A stretch of DNA of 64,000 bases from Azoarcus sp. KH32C (GCF_000349945.1 NC_020516.1:4092001-4156000); one strand, 5' to 3'. Positions 55,627-63,930 are shown, numbered from the stretch's first letter. The notes: generated from the sequence alone by a model not told the origin. Made by a program: numbers and translations.

Positions 55627-56008
55627 GGGAAGTTCGCCGATAAGCCGGGTTCTGTCGAACGGCCGCGGAGCGAACCGCGACCGCCGGGCAGTCATTCCTC
55701 TGGGGGCCGTGTTGCCACGGCGCTCTAGCAGCCTACCCGGGAGCAGCGCGAGCCACGCCATTGCTCCCCTATTTGGCCTTGCCCCGGATGGGGTTTGCCG
55801 TGCCAGTCCTGTTACCAGTCCTGCGGTGGGCTCTTACCCCACCGTTTCACCCTTACCTGTGCCTGCGAAACAGGCCATCGGCGGTTTGCTCTCTGTTGCA
55901 CTTTCCGTCGCCTTGCGGCGCCCGGCCGTTAGCCGGCATCCTGCTCTGCGGGGCCCGGACTTTCCTCCACGTACACGAGGTACGCAGCGACTGCCTGGCG
56001 AACTTCCC
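55627..56008 (-). ncRNA. rnpB: RNase P RNA, bacterial class A
   Basis: About 382 bases; catalytic RNA of RNase P, which cuts the 5' leader from pre-tRNAs. The P1 helix closes perfectly: GGGAAGTTCGCC at the 5' end (56008-55997) pairs with GGCGAACTTCCC at the 3' end (55638-55627). Conserved core segments seen are GGAGGAAAGTCCGGGC (55968-55953), ACAGAGAGCAAACCGCC, AGGTAAGGGTGAAA, AAGGCCAAATAGG and the 3' block GAACCCGGCTTATCGG (55652-55637). Exact ends are inferred from P1. Confidence 0.96.
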
Positions 56009-56014
56009 GCGGCG

Positions 56015-56020
56015 ATTATA
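56015..56020 (-). promoter_or_regulatory. rnpB: -10 element of rnpB
   Basis: Perfect TATAAT on the minus strand ending 6 bases before the inferred RNA 5' end. The -35 region is not close to consensus. It lies just beyond the stop codon of the preceding lipoprotein gene. Confidence 0.7.
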
Positions 56021-56029
56021 CGCGAGCGC

Positions 56030-56452
56030 TCACTGTCCCGCTGGAACAAAAGCGATCGCGCCCTCCTTCAGGCGGAAGGTGCCTACCAAGGGGCCGGGTG
56101 CTGTGCCCTGGGCATTGTCCCAGTCCTGGACGGCGCACTTTTCGGTGCTCACGAGGTACCAGCGGTTCCCCTGATGCACGCCCCACAGGCGATCCCCCGC
56201 CTCGAACACTTCTATCGGCGTGAGTTCGGTCCGGTCGGGGTGAATCGCGACGCGGCGCTGGCAGCTCGGCAGGCGCGATGGAATCAGCGCCTGGTTCACC
56301 GTCTTGTCCCAGAAATAAGGCTGCTCGCGCACGAGGATCAAGGCGTGCTGACTCCCCTCGATCATGTAGGCGGTCGCACCGTTCTCGCACGCCATCAGTA
56401 TCGGCGTCAGCGCGAGCACCGCACACAGATTTCTAAGGGAAGTCGGCAGCAT
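56030..56452 (-). CDS. uncharacterised lipoprotein
   Basis: 140 residues. A short signal peptide (L-C-A-V-L-A-L-T-P-I-L-M-A-C) with lipobox cysteine Cys22. The mature part contains H-A-L-I-L-V-R-E-Q-P-Y-F-W, two further cysteines (in L-P-S-C-Q-R-R and T-E-K-C-A-V) and W-D-N-A-Q-G-T. I do not recognise a domain. It begins 14 bases after pyrC on the same strand and probably shares its transcript; rnpB with its own -10 starts right behind it. Likely an outer- or inner-membrane anchored periplasmic protein. Confidence 0.75.
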   Translation of the reverse strand: MLPTSLRNLCAVLALTPILMACENGATAYMIEGSQHALILVREQPYFWDKTVNQALIPSRLPSCQRRVAIHPDRTELTPIEVFEAGDRLWGVHQGNRWYLVSTEKCAVQDWDNAQGTAPGPLVGTFRLKEGAIAFVPAGQ

Positions 56453-56466
56453 ATCTTGCAGTCCTG

Positions 56467-57501
56467 TCAGAGCAGGCGCCAGGCAACCGATTCGCCGGCG
56501 CGCAAGGGCACGAGGGGATCGTCGCCAAGATACCCGTATGCGGATGGCACCGTCCACTCGTCCTTCACGAGCGCGATGCGGTCCTCGTTCGCGGGCAGGC
56601 CATAGAATGCGGGGCCGTTCAGGCTCGCGAACGCCTCGAGGCGATCGAGGGCGCCTGCCTGTTCGAAGGCCTCGGCGTAGAGTTCGATCCCGGCGTGAGC
56701 CGTATAGCACCCGGCACACCCGCAGGCCGCCTCTTTCGTCGACTTGGCATGCGGCGCCGAGTCCGTACCGAGGAAGTACTTTGCACTGCCGCTCGTCACC
56801 GCTTCGACGAGCGCTCGGCGATGGGTTTCGCGCTTGAGCACCGGCAGGCAATAGTGATGCGGCCGGATGCCGCCGGCGAAGATCGCATTGCGGTTGAGCA
56901 GCAGGTGGTGCGCGGTCACGGTCGCGCCCACGTTGGCGCCGACGCTCGCGACGAACTGGACGGCGTCGGATGTCGTGATGTGCTCGAAGACCACGCGCAG
57001 CCCCGGGAAACGGGCGACCATCGGCGCGAGCACGCGATCAATGAAGACCTGTTCGCGATCGAAGACATCGACGTCGCCGTGCGTCACTTCGCCGTGGACG
57101 CATAGCACCATTCCGAGCTGCTCCATGCGCTCGAGGACGGGATAGACCTTGTCGATGGCCGTCACGCCGGCATCCGAATTAGTCGTCGCGCCGGCCGGAT
57201 AGAGCTTCACCGCAACGACCGCGCCGCTCGCCTTGGCGCGATCGATTTCGTCCGGCGCTGTGTTGTCGGTGAGATAGAGGCTCATCAGCGGCTCGAACTT
57301 CAAGCCCGCGGGAACGGCGGCATTGATCCGCGCGCGGTATTCGATGGCTTGCGCGGTGGTCGTCACCGGCGGCCGCAGATTGGGCATGATCAGCGCACGA
57401 GCGAAGCGTTGTGCAGTATGCGGAACCACGGTGGCGAGGGCGTCGCCGTCGCGCACGTGCAGATGCCAGTCGTCGGGGCGAATCAGGGAGAGCGTTTGCA
57501 T
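56467..57501 (-). CDS. pyrC: dihydroorotase
   Basis: 344 residues, the short class II type as in E. coli. Closes carbamoyl-aspartate to dihydroorotate in pyrimidine synthesis. Zinc ligands His13 and His15 (D-D-W-H-L-H-V-R-D), the carboxylated Lys99 (V-A-V-K-L-Y-P-A-G), further histidines in V-H-G-E-V-T and E-H-I-T-T, and the late D-S-A-P-H segment. The start M-Q-T-L-S-L-I-R-P is the family start; longer in-frame starts reach across rsmI. Confidence 0.97.
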   Translation of the reverse strand: MQTLSLIRPDDWHLHVRDGDALATVVPHTAQRFARALIMPNLRPPVTTTAQAIEYRARINAAVPAGLKFEPLMSLYLTDNTAPDEIDRAKASGAVVAVKLYPAGATTNSDAGVTAIDKVYPVLERMEQLGMVLCVHGEVTHGDVDVFDREQVFIDRVLAPMVARFPGLRVVFEHITTSDAVQFVASVGANVGATVTAHHLLLNRNAIFAGGIRPHHYCLPVLKRETHRRALVEAVTSGSAKYFLGTDSAPHAKSTKEAACGCAGCYTAHAGIELYAEAFEQAGALDRLEAFASLNGPAFYGLPANEDRIALVKDEWTVPSAYGYLGDDPLVPLRAGESVAWRLL

Positions 57502-57542
57502 GACCAGTCCGTTTCTTGGGGGTGCACAATTATAGGCGCGCT

Positions 57543-58403
57543 TCAGCCGCCCTTGAGTTCGAGGGCGCGCGCGTAGAGGGCGTTGCGCGAGGCGCCGGTG
57601 ATTTCGGCCGTCAGCCGCGCCGCGCTTTTGACGGGCAACTCGGCGAGCAGCAGTCCGAGCACGCGCTCGGCCTCCGCGCCGATCCCCTCGACCGCCGGCG
57701 CAGCGGACACGATCAGGACGAACTCCCCGCGCGTATGGTTCGCATCCTCCGCAAGCCATGCAGCCGCGTCGGCGAGCGGCATGCGCACGATCTGCTCGTA
57801 GATCTTGGTGAGTTCGCGCGCGATGACAATCTCGCGCTGCGGTTCGAGCACGTCCGCCAGGTCCGCCACGCATTCGGCGATACGGTGCGGCGATTCGTAG
57901 AACACGAGCGGCACCGCCTGCGCCCGCAAGGACTCGATCGCCGCCTTGCGCGCAGCCTGCCGAGCAGGGAGGAAGCCGACGAAGTGGAATCCGTTGTCGA
58001 CGAAACCGGCCGCCGACAAGGCCGCGATGGCCGCGCACGCGCCCGGCACCGGCACCACCGGGAAGCCCGCCTCCCGCACACGCGCCACCGCTCGCGCACC
58101 CGGATCGGACACTGCCGGGGTACCGGCGTCGCTGATCAGCGCAACGTGCTGACCGGCTTCCAGCATCCGGATCACCTGGCCGACGGCCGCCTGTTCGTTG
58201 TGCTCATGCAGCGCGAGCAGCCGCGAGCGAATGCCGAGCGCATCAAGCAGCCGCTGGCTATGGCGCGTGTCCTCGGCGGCAATCGCCTCGACCGAAGCAA
58301 GCACGGCCTGGGCGCGCAGCGTGATGTCCTGCAGGTTTCCCAGCGGGGTGGCCACCACATACAATGACGGCGTACTTGAAAGAGGCGAAGGACTGGCGGC
58401 CAT
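57543..58403 (-). CDS. rsmI: 16S rRNA (cytidine(1402)-2'-O)-methyltransferase
   Basis: 286 residues, a TP-methylase fold. RsmI adds the 2'-O-methyl group to C1402, the same nucleotide that RsmH (54885) methylates on the base. L-Y-V-V-A-T-P-L-G-N-L-Q-D-I-T, S-D-A-G-T-P-A-V-S-D-P and F-Y-E-S-P-H-R-I are typical. The start at 58403 overlaps the yraN start on the other strand; an ATG at 58436 (M-P-A-P-V-L-P) is an alternative with a slightly better upstream G-rich sequence. Confidence 0.95.
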   Translation of the reverse strand: MAASPSPLSSTPSLYVVATPLGNLQDITLRAQAVLASVEAIAAEDTRHSQRLLDALGIRSRLLALHEHNEQAAVGQVIRMLEAGQHVALISDAGTPAVSDPGARAVARVREAGFPVVPVPGACAAIAALSAAGFVDNGFHFVGFLPARQAARKAAIESLRAQAVPLVFYESPHRIAECVADLADVLEPQREIVIARELTKIYEQIVRMPLADAAAWLAEDANHTRGEFVLIVSAAPAVEGIGAEAERVLGLLLAELPVKSAARLTAEITGASRNALYARALELKGG

Positions 58404-58821
58404 GAGAGAAGAGAAAGGCAATACGGGGGCAGGCATTGTCGACCCCGCGCGGGGCGCGAAGCAAGCACGCGGCAAGGCGGCCGAGATGCTGGCCGAACGT
58501 TTCTTGTCCTCGCGCGGCGTCACGACCATCGCCCGCAATGTGCGCTGTCGCGGCGGCGAAGTGGATCTGATCTGCTTCGACCGCGGGGCGGTCGTCTTCG
58601 TCGAGGTGCGCCTGCGCACGAACCCGCGCTTCGGCGGTGCCGCCGCGAGCATCACGGCAACCAAGCGCCGGCGGATCGAACTGGCGGCACGCTGGTGGCT
58701 GTATGGCGCCGGCCGGCGGCATGCCGAACGCCCCTGCCGCTTCGATGCCATCCTGCTGAGCAGCCTCGACGAGGATGGCATCGACTGGATACGCGGCGCA
58801 TTCGATGCCTGCTTCGCGTAA
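58402..58821 (+). CDS. yraN: UPF0102 family protein YraN
   Basis: 139 residues with the restriction-endonuclease-like core: G-K-A-A-E-M-L-A-E-R-F-L, G-E-V-D-L-I-C and V-V-F-V-E-V-R-L-R. The function is not established; the fold suggests nuclease activity or DNA binding, possibly linked to DNA repair or uptake. AAGGA lies 9 bases before the ATG. rsmI-yraN head-to-head followed by a SIS protein and dolP is the widespread yraL-yraN-yraO-yraP arrangement. Confidence 0.92.
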   Translation: MREEKGNTGAGIVDPARGAKQARGKAAEMLAERFLSSRGVTTIARNVRCRGGEVDLICFDRGAVVFVEVRLRTNPRFGGAAASITATKRRRIELAARWWLYGAGRRHAERPCRFDAILLSSLDEDGIDWIRGAFDACFA

Positions 58822-58930
58822 CCGACTGTAATCGAGCGTGACCGGCACACGCGGCCGATGCACACTCCCGGACACTGTCGCAGTCCCCGGCGCCACAAGC
58901 TTGGTGGCAAACTTCGAGTCCTGGCACGCA

Positions 58931-58939
58931 TGCTAGACT
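58931..58939 (+). promoter_or_regulatory. candidate extended -10 promoter for the SIS gene and dolP
   Basis: TGC directly followed by TAGACT, 34 bases before the ATG at 58974. No -35 hexamer at the usual distance. The 152 bases between yraN and the SIS gene hold nothing else I can name. Confidence 0.4.
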
Positions 58940-58973
58940 CTTGCCCCCGAACGAAGTGCCCCGAGGGCCCATC

Positions 58974-59570
58974 ATGGACCTGATTCACCGCATCTCCCGA
59001 CAATTCGAAGACAGCGCGCGAACCAAGCTCGACGCTCTGGAAGCGCTCGCTGCGCCGATCGCTGGTGCCGTCGAGATCATGACCGGCAGCCTGCTCAACA
59101 ACGGCAAGATCCTCTCCTGCGGCAATGGCGGCTCGGCGGCCGATGCGCAACATTTCGCGGCCGAGCTGGTCAATCGCTTCGAGATGGAACGCCCGCCGCT
59201 CGCAGCCATTGCCTTGACGACGGATACTTCGACGCTGACGTCGATCGCGAACGACTACGACTACACCCTGGTCTTTTCGAAGCAGGTTCGCGCACTGGGC
59301 CAGCCGGGGGACGTCTTGCTCGCGATCTCGACGAGCGGCAATTCACCCAACGTGATTAGCGCTATCGAAGCCGCCCACGAACGCGAAATGCGCGTCATTG
59401 CGCTGACCGGCAAGGGCGGGGGCCAGATCGGCGAAATGCTCACGGACAACGATATCCACTTGTGCGTGCCGTCGGACCGCACCGCCCGCATCCAGGAGGT
59501 CCATCTGCTGGTGCTGCATTGCCTGTGCGACGGCATCGATTGCCTGCTACTCGGAGTTGAAGACGAATGA
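58974..59570 (+). CDS. gmhA: SIS-domain phosphoheptose isomerase (GmhA/DiaA type)
   Basis: 198 residues, a single SIS domain: S-C-G-N-G-G-S-A-A-D-A (48-58), L-A-I-S-T-S-G-N-S and L-C-V-P-S-D-R-T-A-R-I-Q-E. GmhA makes heptose 7-phosphate for lipopolysaccharide core; its paralogue DiaA stimulates DnaA. The catalytic-type residues Glu64 (F-A-A-E-L) and His177 (Q-E-V-H-L) are present, which favours isomerase activity. The place between yraN and dolP is that of diaA (yraO). Either or both roles are possible. Confidence 0.88.
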   Translation: MDLIHRISRQFEDSARTKLDALEALAAPIAGAVEIMTGSLLNNGKILSCGNGGSAADAQHFAAELVNRFEMERPPLAAIALTTDTSTLTSIANDYDYTLVFSKQVRALGQPGDVLLAISTSGNSPNVISAIEAAHEREMRVIALTGKGGGQIGEMLTDNDIHLCVPSDRTARIQEVHLLVLHCLCDGIDCLLLGVEDE

Positions 59571-60208
59571 ATCAAAAACAAGCCCTGATCCGCAACCGCG
59601 CACTCATCCTGGCCCTCGCGGCGGCAACCACGCTACCGCTGTTGCAGGGCTGCATACCGCTCGTCGCCGGCGGGGTGGGGGCCGGCGCCGTGATCGCCTC
59701 CGACCGGCGCACCTCAGGCACCTACATCGAGGACGAAGGGATCGAGTGGCGCGCCAACAGCGCCCTCAAGGACCGCTTGGGCGATGCGGTGCATATCAAC
59801 GTCACGTCCTACAACCGCAACGTCCTGCTGACGGGCGAAGCGCCGACCGAAGCGCACCGCGCGGAGGCCGAGCGCGTTGCAGGCGGCATCAACAACGTCA
59901 AGGGCGTGATCAACGAGATCCAGGTCGCAGGCATCTCTTCGCTGACTTCGCGCGGCAATGATTCGCTCCTCACTTCCAAGGTGAAAGCGCGCTTCGTCGA
60001 TGCGGCGCAATTCAGCGCCCACCGCGTGAAGGTCGTGACCGAGGCGAGCACGGTCTACCTGCTGGGCCTCGTGACGCGCCGCGAAGCGGACGCTGCAAGC
60101 GAACTCGCGCGCCGCACCGACGGCGTGCGCAAGGTCGTGCGAGCGTTCGAATACATCACTGACCAGCAGGCCCGTCAGCTGGACGGCGTGTCAGACAAGC
60201 AGCAGTAA
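59567..60208 (+). CDS. dolP: outer-membrane lipoprotein with two BON domains (DolP/YraP)
   Basis: 213 residues. Signal peptide with lipobox L-L-Q-G-C and lipidated Cys29, then two BON domains (about 63-130 and 140-208; N-N-V-K-G-V-I-N-E-I and D-G-V-R-K-V-V-R-A). DolP supports outer-membrane integrity and BAM function at division sites and binds anionic lipids. It overlaps the SIS gene by 4 bases and is followed by a strong hairpin. Confidence 0.92.
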   Translation: MNQKQALIRNRALILALAAATTLPLLQGCIPLVAGGVGAGAVIASDRRTSGTYIEDEGIEWRANSALKDRLGDAVHINVTSYNRNVLLTGEAPTEAHRAEAERVAGGINNVKGVINEIQVAGISSLTSRGNDSLLTSKVKARFVDAAQFSAHRVKVVTEASTVYLLGLVTRREADAASELARRTDGVRKVVRAFEYITDQQARQLDGVSDKQQ

Positions 60209-60213
60209 ACGCT

Positions 60214-60245
60214 GGCGCGGTTCGCGGCAGGTCGCGAACCGCGCC
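60214..60245. terminator. hairpin between convergent dolP and mpl
   Basis: Perfect 13-base stem GGCGCGGTTCGCG/CGCGAACCGCGCC around a 6-base loop, 5 bases after the dolP stop and 8 bases after the mpl stop on the other strand. No T tract on either side; it probably separates transcripts in both directions. Confidence 0.65.
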
Positions 60246-60253
60246 GATTGTCG

Positions 60254-61606
60254 TCAGCTGCGCTGACGCAAGGCAGTGAGCAGCTTCTCGTGCACGCCGC
60301 CAAAGCCGCCGTTGCTCATCACGAGCACGTGGTCACCGGGGCGTGCGTCCGCTGCCACATCGGCGACGAGCGCGTCGAGCGCTTCATAAGTAGCCGCCCG
60401 CTCGCCGAGCGGCGCCAGAGCGGATGCGGCATCCCAACCCAGCCCGTTCGCGTAGCAGAACACCCGATCCGCCAGCGCCAGGCTCCCCGGCAGGCGATCC
60501 TTCATGACGCCGAGCCTCATCGTGTTCGACCGCGGCTCGAGCACCGCGAGAATCCGCCCCCCCGGTTCGCGCCGGCGAAGACCTTCGATGGTCAACGCAA
60601 TCGCGGTCGGGTGATGGGCGAAATCGTCGTAAACGGATACGCCGCCGACCTCGCCGCGCAACTCCATCCGCCGCTTGATACCCTCGAATCGGGCGAGGCT
60701 CGCGATCGATTGCGCCGGCGTGATACCGACGTGGCGGGCCGCGGCGATCGCGGCCAGCGCGTTGCTGCGGTTGTGGCGGCCGGCCATCGGCATCCATCCG
60801 CGCCCCAACTCCTCGCCGCGCAGCCGGAAGATCGCCTCCCCCTCCTCCGCGCCGACCTCGACCGACCACTGGGCGGCATCGTCGAACCACTCCACCTCGG
60901 ACCAGCATCCGCGCCCGAGGACGCGCTTGAGGCTTTCCTCGCCAGCGTTGACGATGATGCGCCCCGACGCCGGAATCGTCCGCACGAGGTGATGGAACTG
61001 GGTTTCGATCGCCGCCAGGTCCGCAAAGATGTCGGCGTGGTCGAATTCGAGGTTGTTCAGGATCGCCGTCCGCGGGCGGTAATGCACGAACTTCGACCGC
61101 TTGTCGCAGAACGCAGTGTCGTATTCGTCCGCTTCGATCACGAAGAACGATGAATCAGTCAGCCGGGCCGACACGCCGAAATTGCCGGGCACCCCGCCGA
61201 CGAGGAATCCCGGGTTGAGGCCCGCGTCCTCGAGCAGCCACGCCAGCATCGACGTGGTCGTCGTCTTGCCATGGGTGCCGGCGACGGCGAGCACCCAGCG
61301 CCCCTGCAGCACGTGCTCGGCCAGCCATTGGGGTCCCGAGACGTAGGGCAGGCCACGATCGAGAATGGCTTCCAGGAGCGGGTTGCCGCGTGAAATCGCG
61401 TTGCCGACCACGAACATGTCGGGAGCGAGGTCGATCTGCGCCGCGTCGTAGCCTTCGGTCAGGGCGATGCCGCACTGTTCGAGCTGCGTGCTCATCGGCG
61501 GATAGACGTTCGCATCGCAGCCGGTAACCGTGTGCCCCGCGGCACGCGCGATCTGGGCGATGCCTCCCATGAAGGTGCCGCAGATGCCGAGAATATGGAT
61601 ATGCAT
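60254..61606 (-). CDS. mpl: murein tripeptide ligase Mpl
   Basis: 450 residues. Mpl joins the recycled peptide L-Ala-gamma-D-Glu-meso-DAP to UDP-MurNAc in peptidoglycan recycling. It is a MurC relative: H-I-H-I-L-G-I-C-G-T-F-M-G-G at the start and the ATP loop G-T-H-G-K-T-T-T-T-S at 110-119. The opening I-C-G-T-F-M-G separates Mpl from MurC. TGGAG lies 7 bases before the start. It is divergent from the gene at 61703. Confidence 0.96.
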   Translation of the reverse strand: MHIHILGICGTFMGGIAQIARAAGHTVTGCDANVYPPMSTQLEQCGIALTEGYDAAQIDLAPDMFVVGNAISRGNPLLEAILDRGLPYVSGPQWLAEHVLQGRWVLAVAGTHGKTTTTSMLAWLLEDAGLNPGFLVGGVPGNFGVSARLTDSSFFVIEADEYDTAFCDKRSKFVHYRPRTAILNNLEFDHADIFADLAAIETQFHHLVRTIPASGRIIVNAGEESLKRVLGRGCWSEVEWFDDAAQWSVEVGAEEGEAIFRLRGEELGRGWMPMAGRHNRSNALAAIAAARHVGITPAQSIASLARFEGIKRRMELRGEVGGVSVYDDFAHHPTAIALTIEGLRRREPGGRILAVLEPRSNTMRLGVMKDRLPGSLALADRVFCYANGLGWDAASALAPLGERAATYEALDALVADVAADARPGDHVLVMSNGGFGGVHEKLLTALRQRS

Positions 61607-61656
61607 GAAAACTCCAGGACGTCGGTGCGCTGCAATGCGCTTGAAACCGGCCCGTG

Positions 61657-61662
61657 TAGAAT
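61657..61662 (+). promoter_or_regulatory. candidate -10 element for the 61703-62871 gene pair
   Basis: TAGAAT, 40 bases before the ATG at 61703 in the gap divergent from mpl. No good -35 hexamer. Confidence 0.35.
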
Positions 61663-61702
61663 GGGCGGCATTCTACATCGACCGTCCGCAGCACTCGCGA
61701 CC

Positions 61703-62329
61703 ATGACCTTCCGAGCGCCTCCTTCCCGATCAGGAACCCTGCGACGCGAGATCGCCGCCGCCGCCGCCCGCATGATGGCCGAAGACGGCATCAGCGACTT
61801 CGGCTTTGCGAAACGCAAGGCCGCACGCCAGCTCGGCGCGACCGACGCCGATGCACTGCCCAACAACGCCGAGATCGAAGCCGAACTGAGGGCCTGGCAG
61901 GCGCTATACCAGGACGAGGAGCAGGCCGAGCGCCTGCTCGAAATGCGCAGGGCGGCGGTGGACGTCATGCGTCTGCTCGGGGAATTCCGCCCCTACCTGA
62001 CTGGCGGCGCACTGGACGGCACCGCCGGCCGCTATACCGAAGTCGATGTCGAGCTCTATCCGGAAAGCGCGAAAGAAGTCGAGATCTTCTTCCTCAATCA
62101 GAACATCCGCTACGAACATCGCGAACCGCGCCGGCCGGCACCCAATACGCCGGAAGCCATTCTGAGCTTTGACTGGGACCAGGTGCCGATCCGGCTGTCC
62201 ATCTATGAAGGGCAAGGCGAGCGCACGTCACGCCGCCATGGCGAACGGGCCCGCCTACCGGCCGTTGAAGCCCTGCTTGCCGCCGACGAGCGCGCAGCCG
62301 CCGAAGCAGCGAACCTCGCGCAAGAATGA
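61703..62329 (+). CDS. uncharacterised conserved protein next to mpl
   Basis: 208 residues, soluble, with no signal peptide. N-terminal R-R-E-I-A-A-A-A-A-R-M-M-A-E-D-G-I-S-D-F-G-F-A-K-R-K-A-A-R-Q-L is followed by an acidic helical part (E-L-R-A-W-Q-A-L-Y) and by R-P-Y-L-T-G-G-A-L-D-G-T-A-G, E-V-D-V-E-L-Y-P, which recalls the G-G/S and D-x-D/E pattern of nucleotidyltransferase-fold proteins. I recall relatives annotated as hypothetical or nucleotidyltransferase beside mpl in Betaproteobacteria. The function is unknown. It overlaps the TlpA-like gene by 4 bases. Upstream ATG codons exist in frame. Confidence 0.75.
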   Translation: MTFRAPPSRSGTLRREIAAAAARMMAEDGISDFGFAKRKAARQLGATDADALPNNAEIEAELRAWQALYQDEEQAERLLEMRRAAVDVMRLLGEFRPYLTGGALDGTAGRYTEVDVELYPESAKEVEIFFLNQNIRYEHREPRRPAPNTPEAILSFDWDQVPIRLSIYEGQGERTSRRHGERARLPAVEALLAADERAAAEAANLAQE

Positions 62330-62871
62330 AGCGCCCGGGCACCGCGCTCCTTGTCGTCGCCGTCGCGGCACTCTCGGCGCTCGCCGGGTATTGGATGCAA
62401 CACCGCCTGCGATCCGACGACGTGCCTGCGGTGACGGCCGAGCAAGGGGCGCCCATCCTGGCCCTGACCCTGCCGGACACGGACAATCGCCCGCAAGCGC
62501 TTGGGCAATGGCGCGGCAAGGTGCTTGTCGTGAATTTCTGGGCGACCTGGTGCCCACCTTGCCTGCGCGAACTGCCCGAATTCTCCGAGGTCGCCCGCCG
62601 CCATGCCGACCAGCCGGTGCAGTTCGTCGGCATCAGTATCGACCGCATCGAAAATGTGCGGCATTTTGTAAGCAACACCCAAATTCCATATCCGTTGCTG
62701 ATAGGCTCGCCGGAAATCGTGAACCTCACCGTTCCGCTCGGCAACACAGCTCGCGCACTGCCATTCACAGCAATCTTGGACCAAGGCGGGGCGCTGCGAT
62801 TTGTGAAGCTGGGTACCTTGAACGCCGACGAACTAGCAGGCAAAATCCGCGCACTGCTCGACAGACCCTGA
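62326..62871 (+). CDS. TlpA/ResA-family thiol:disulfide oxidoreductase
   Basis: 181 residues. An N-terminal membrane anchor (about 6-24) puts the thioredoxin domain in the periplasm. The active site is W-A-T-W-C76-P-P-C79, and the cis-proline loop is near A-L-P-F-T-A-I-L-D. Such proteins reduce disulfides for cytochrome c maturation or other periplasmic proteins. No cytochrome genes are nearby, so the target is open. Translationally coupled to the preceding gene (ATGA). Confidence 0.9.
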   Translation: MKRPGTALLVVAVAALSALAGYWMQHRLRSDDVPAVTAEQGAPILALTLPDTDNRPQALGQWRGKVLVVNFWATWCPPCLRELPEFSEVARRHADQPVQFVGISIDRIENVRHFVSNTQIPYPLLIGSPEIVNLTVPLGNTARALPFTAILDQGGALRFVKLGTLNADELAGKIRALLDRP

Positions 62872-62928
62872 GCGCTGCAGTGCCTTTTTTCTGGACAAAT
62901 TGCAGCCAATTGCGGCAAACTTGCCGAC

Positions 62929-63420
62929 ATGACGCGCTCAAAACGCAGCAAATCTTCAGAATCGGCACCCCCGCCGCAGACCCGTATCCTGGTCCTGCAC
63001 GGCCCCAATCTGAACCTTCTAGGCACCCGAGAACCCGAGGTTTACGGGCGCACTACGCTCGCCGACATCCATTCCGCAATGGATGCGCGCGGCCGCGCCG
63101 ACGGCGTGGTGGTGGAAAGCTTCCAAAGCAACCACGAAGGGCAGCTGATCGATCGCGTCCAGGCTGCCGCCGTCGAAGGCGTCAGCTACATCATCATCAA
63201 CCCGGCTGGCTATACGCACACCAGCGTCGCGCTGCGTGACGCGCTTGCCGCCGTGGCGATTCCCTACGTGGAAGTGCATCTGTCGAACATCCACGCGCGG
63301 GAAGCCTTCCGGCATCACTCCTATTTTTCCGATCGCGCCAGCGGCGTGATCTGCGGGCTGGGCGCATACGGCTACATGGCCGCTCTCGAATTCGCCCTGA
63401 CCCAGCTGCGGAAAACCTGA
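62929..63420 (+). CDS. aroQ: 3-dehydroquinate dehydratase, type II
   Basis: 163 residues. Third step of the shikimate pathway. Conserved I-L-V-L-H-G-P-N-L-N-L-L-G, the catalytic Tyr of E-V-Y-G, N-P-A-G-Y-T-H-T-S-V and V-H-L-S-N-I-H-A-R-E-A-F-R. The N-terminus has about 18 extra basic and Ser/Pro-rich residues compared with the usual start. aroQ-accB-accC is a common operon. A small inverted repeat CGGCAA/TTGCCG (62913-62926) lies directly before the ATG, and no clear Shine-Dalgarno is seen. Confidence 0.95.
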   Translation: MTRSKRSKSSESAPPPQTRILVLHGPNLNLLGTREPEVYGRTTLADIHSAMDARGRADGVVVESFQSNHEGQLIDRVQAAAVEGVSYIIINPAGYTHTSVALRDALAAVAIPYVEVHLSNIHAREAFRHHSYFSDRASGVICGLGAYGYMAALEFALTQLRKT

Positions 63421-63473
63421 AAAAACAACCCTCTGGCAGCGCCCTCGCGGCGCCGGCCGTCTGGAGAACCACA

Positions 63474-63923
63474 ATGGATCTGCGCAAGCTGAAGAAACTC
63501 ATCGACCTCGTCCAGGAATCGGGCATCTCCGAACTCGAAGTGACCGAAGGCGAAGAGAAGGTTCGCATTGCCAAGCACATCGCGGCCCCCACCGCCGCAG
63601 CCTATCTGGCGCCGGCCCCCGCCGCCGTCGCTGCTGCCCCGGCCGCCGCACCTGCCGCCACGGCCCCTGCGGCCGACGCCCTGCCCGAGGGACATGTCGT
63701 CAAGTCGCCGATGGTCGGCACCTTCTATCGCGCAACCGCTCCCGGCGCAGCCCCGCTCGTCGATGTCGGCCAGAGCGTGGCCATCGGTGACCGTCTGTGC
63801 ATCATCGAAGCGATGAAGCTGATGAACGAGATCGAGTCCGAATTCGCCGGCACCGTAAAGGCGATCCTGGTCGAGAACGGCCAGCCGGTCGAATACGGCC
63901 AGCCGCTGTTCGTAATCGGCTGA
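63474..63923 (+). CDS. accB: biotin carboxyl carrier protein of acetyl-CoA carboxylase
   Basis: 149 residues. N-terminal domain (D-L-R-K-L-K-K-L-I-D-L-V), an Ala/Pro-rich flexible linker (about 40-68) and the biotinyl domain with Lys115 in E-A-M-K-L-M-N-E-I. It carries CO2 between AccC and the AccA-AccD transferase. GGAG lies 8 bases before the start; accC follows after 7 bases. Confidence 0.97.
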   Translation: MDLRKLKKLIDLVQESGISELEVTEGEEKVRIAKHIAAPTAAAYLAPAPAAVAAAPAAAPAATAPAADALPEGHVVKSPMVGTFYRATAPGAAPLVDVGQSVAIGDRLCIIEAMKLMNEIESEFAGTVKAILVENGQPVEYGQPLFVIG

Positions 63924-63930
63924 TCCGCCC

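Noticed and set aside
62873..62890. Possible terminator after the TlpA-like gene (GCGC/GTGC followed by six T)
   Set aside because: The stem has only four pairs, one of them a G-T pair, too weak to call.
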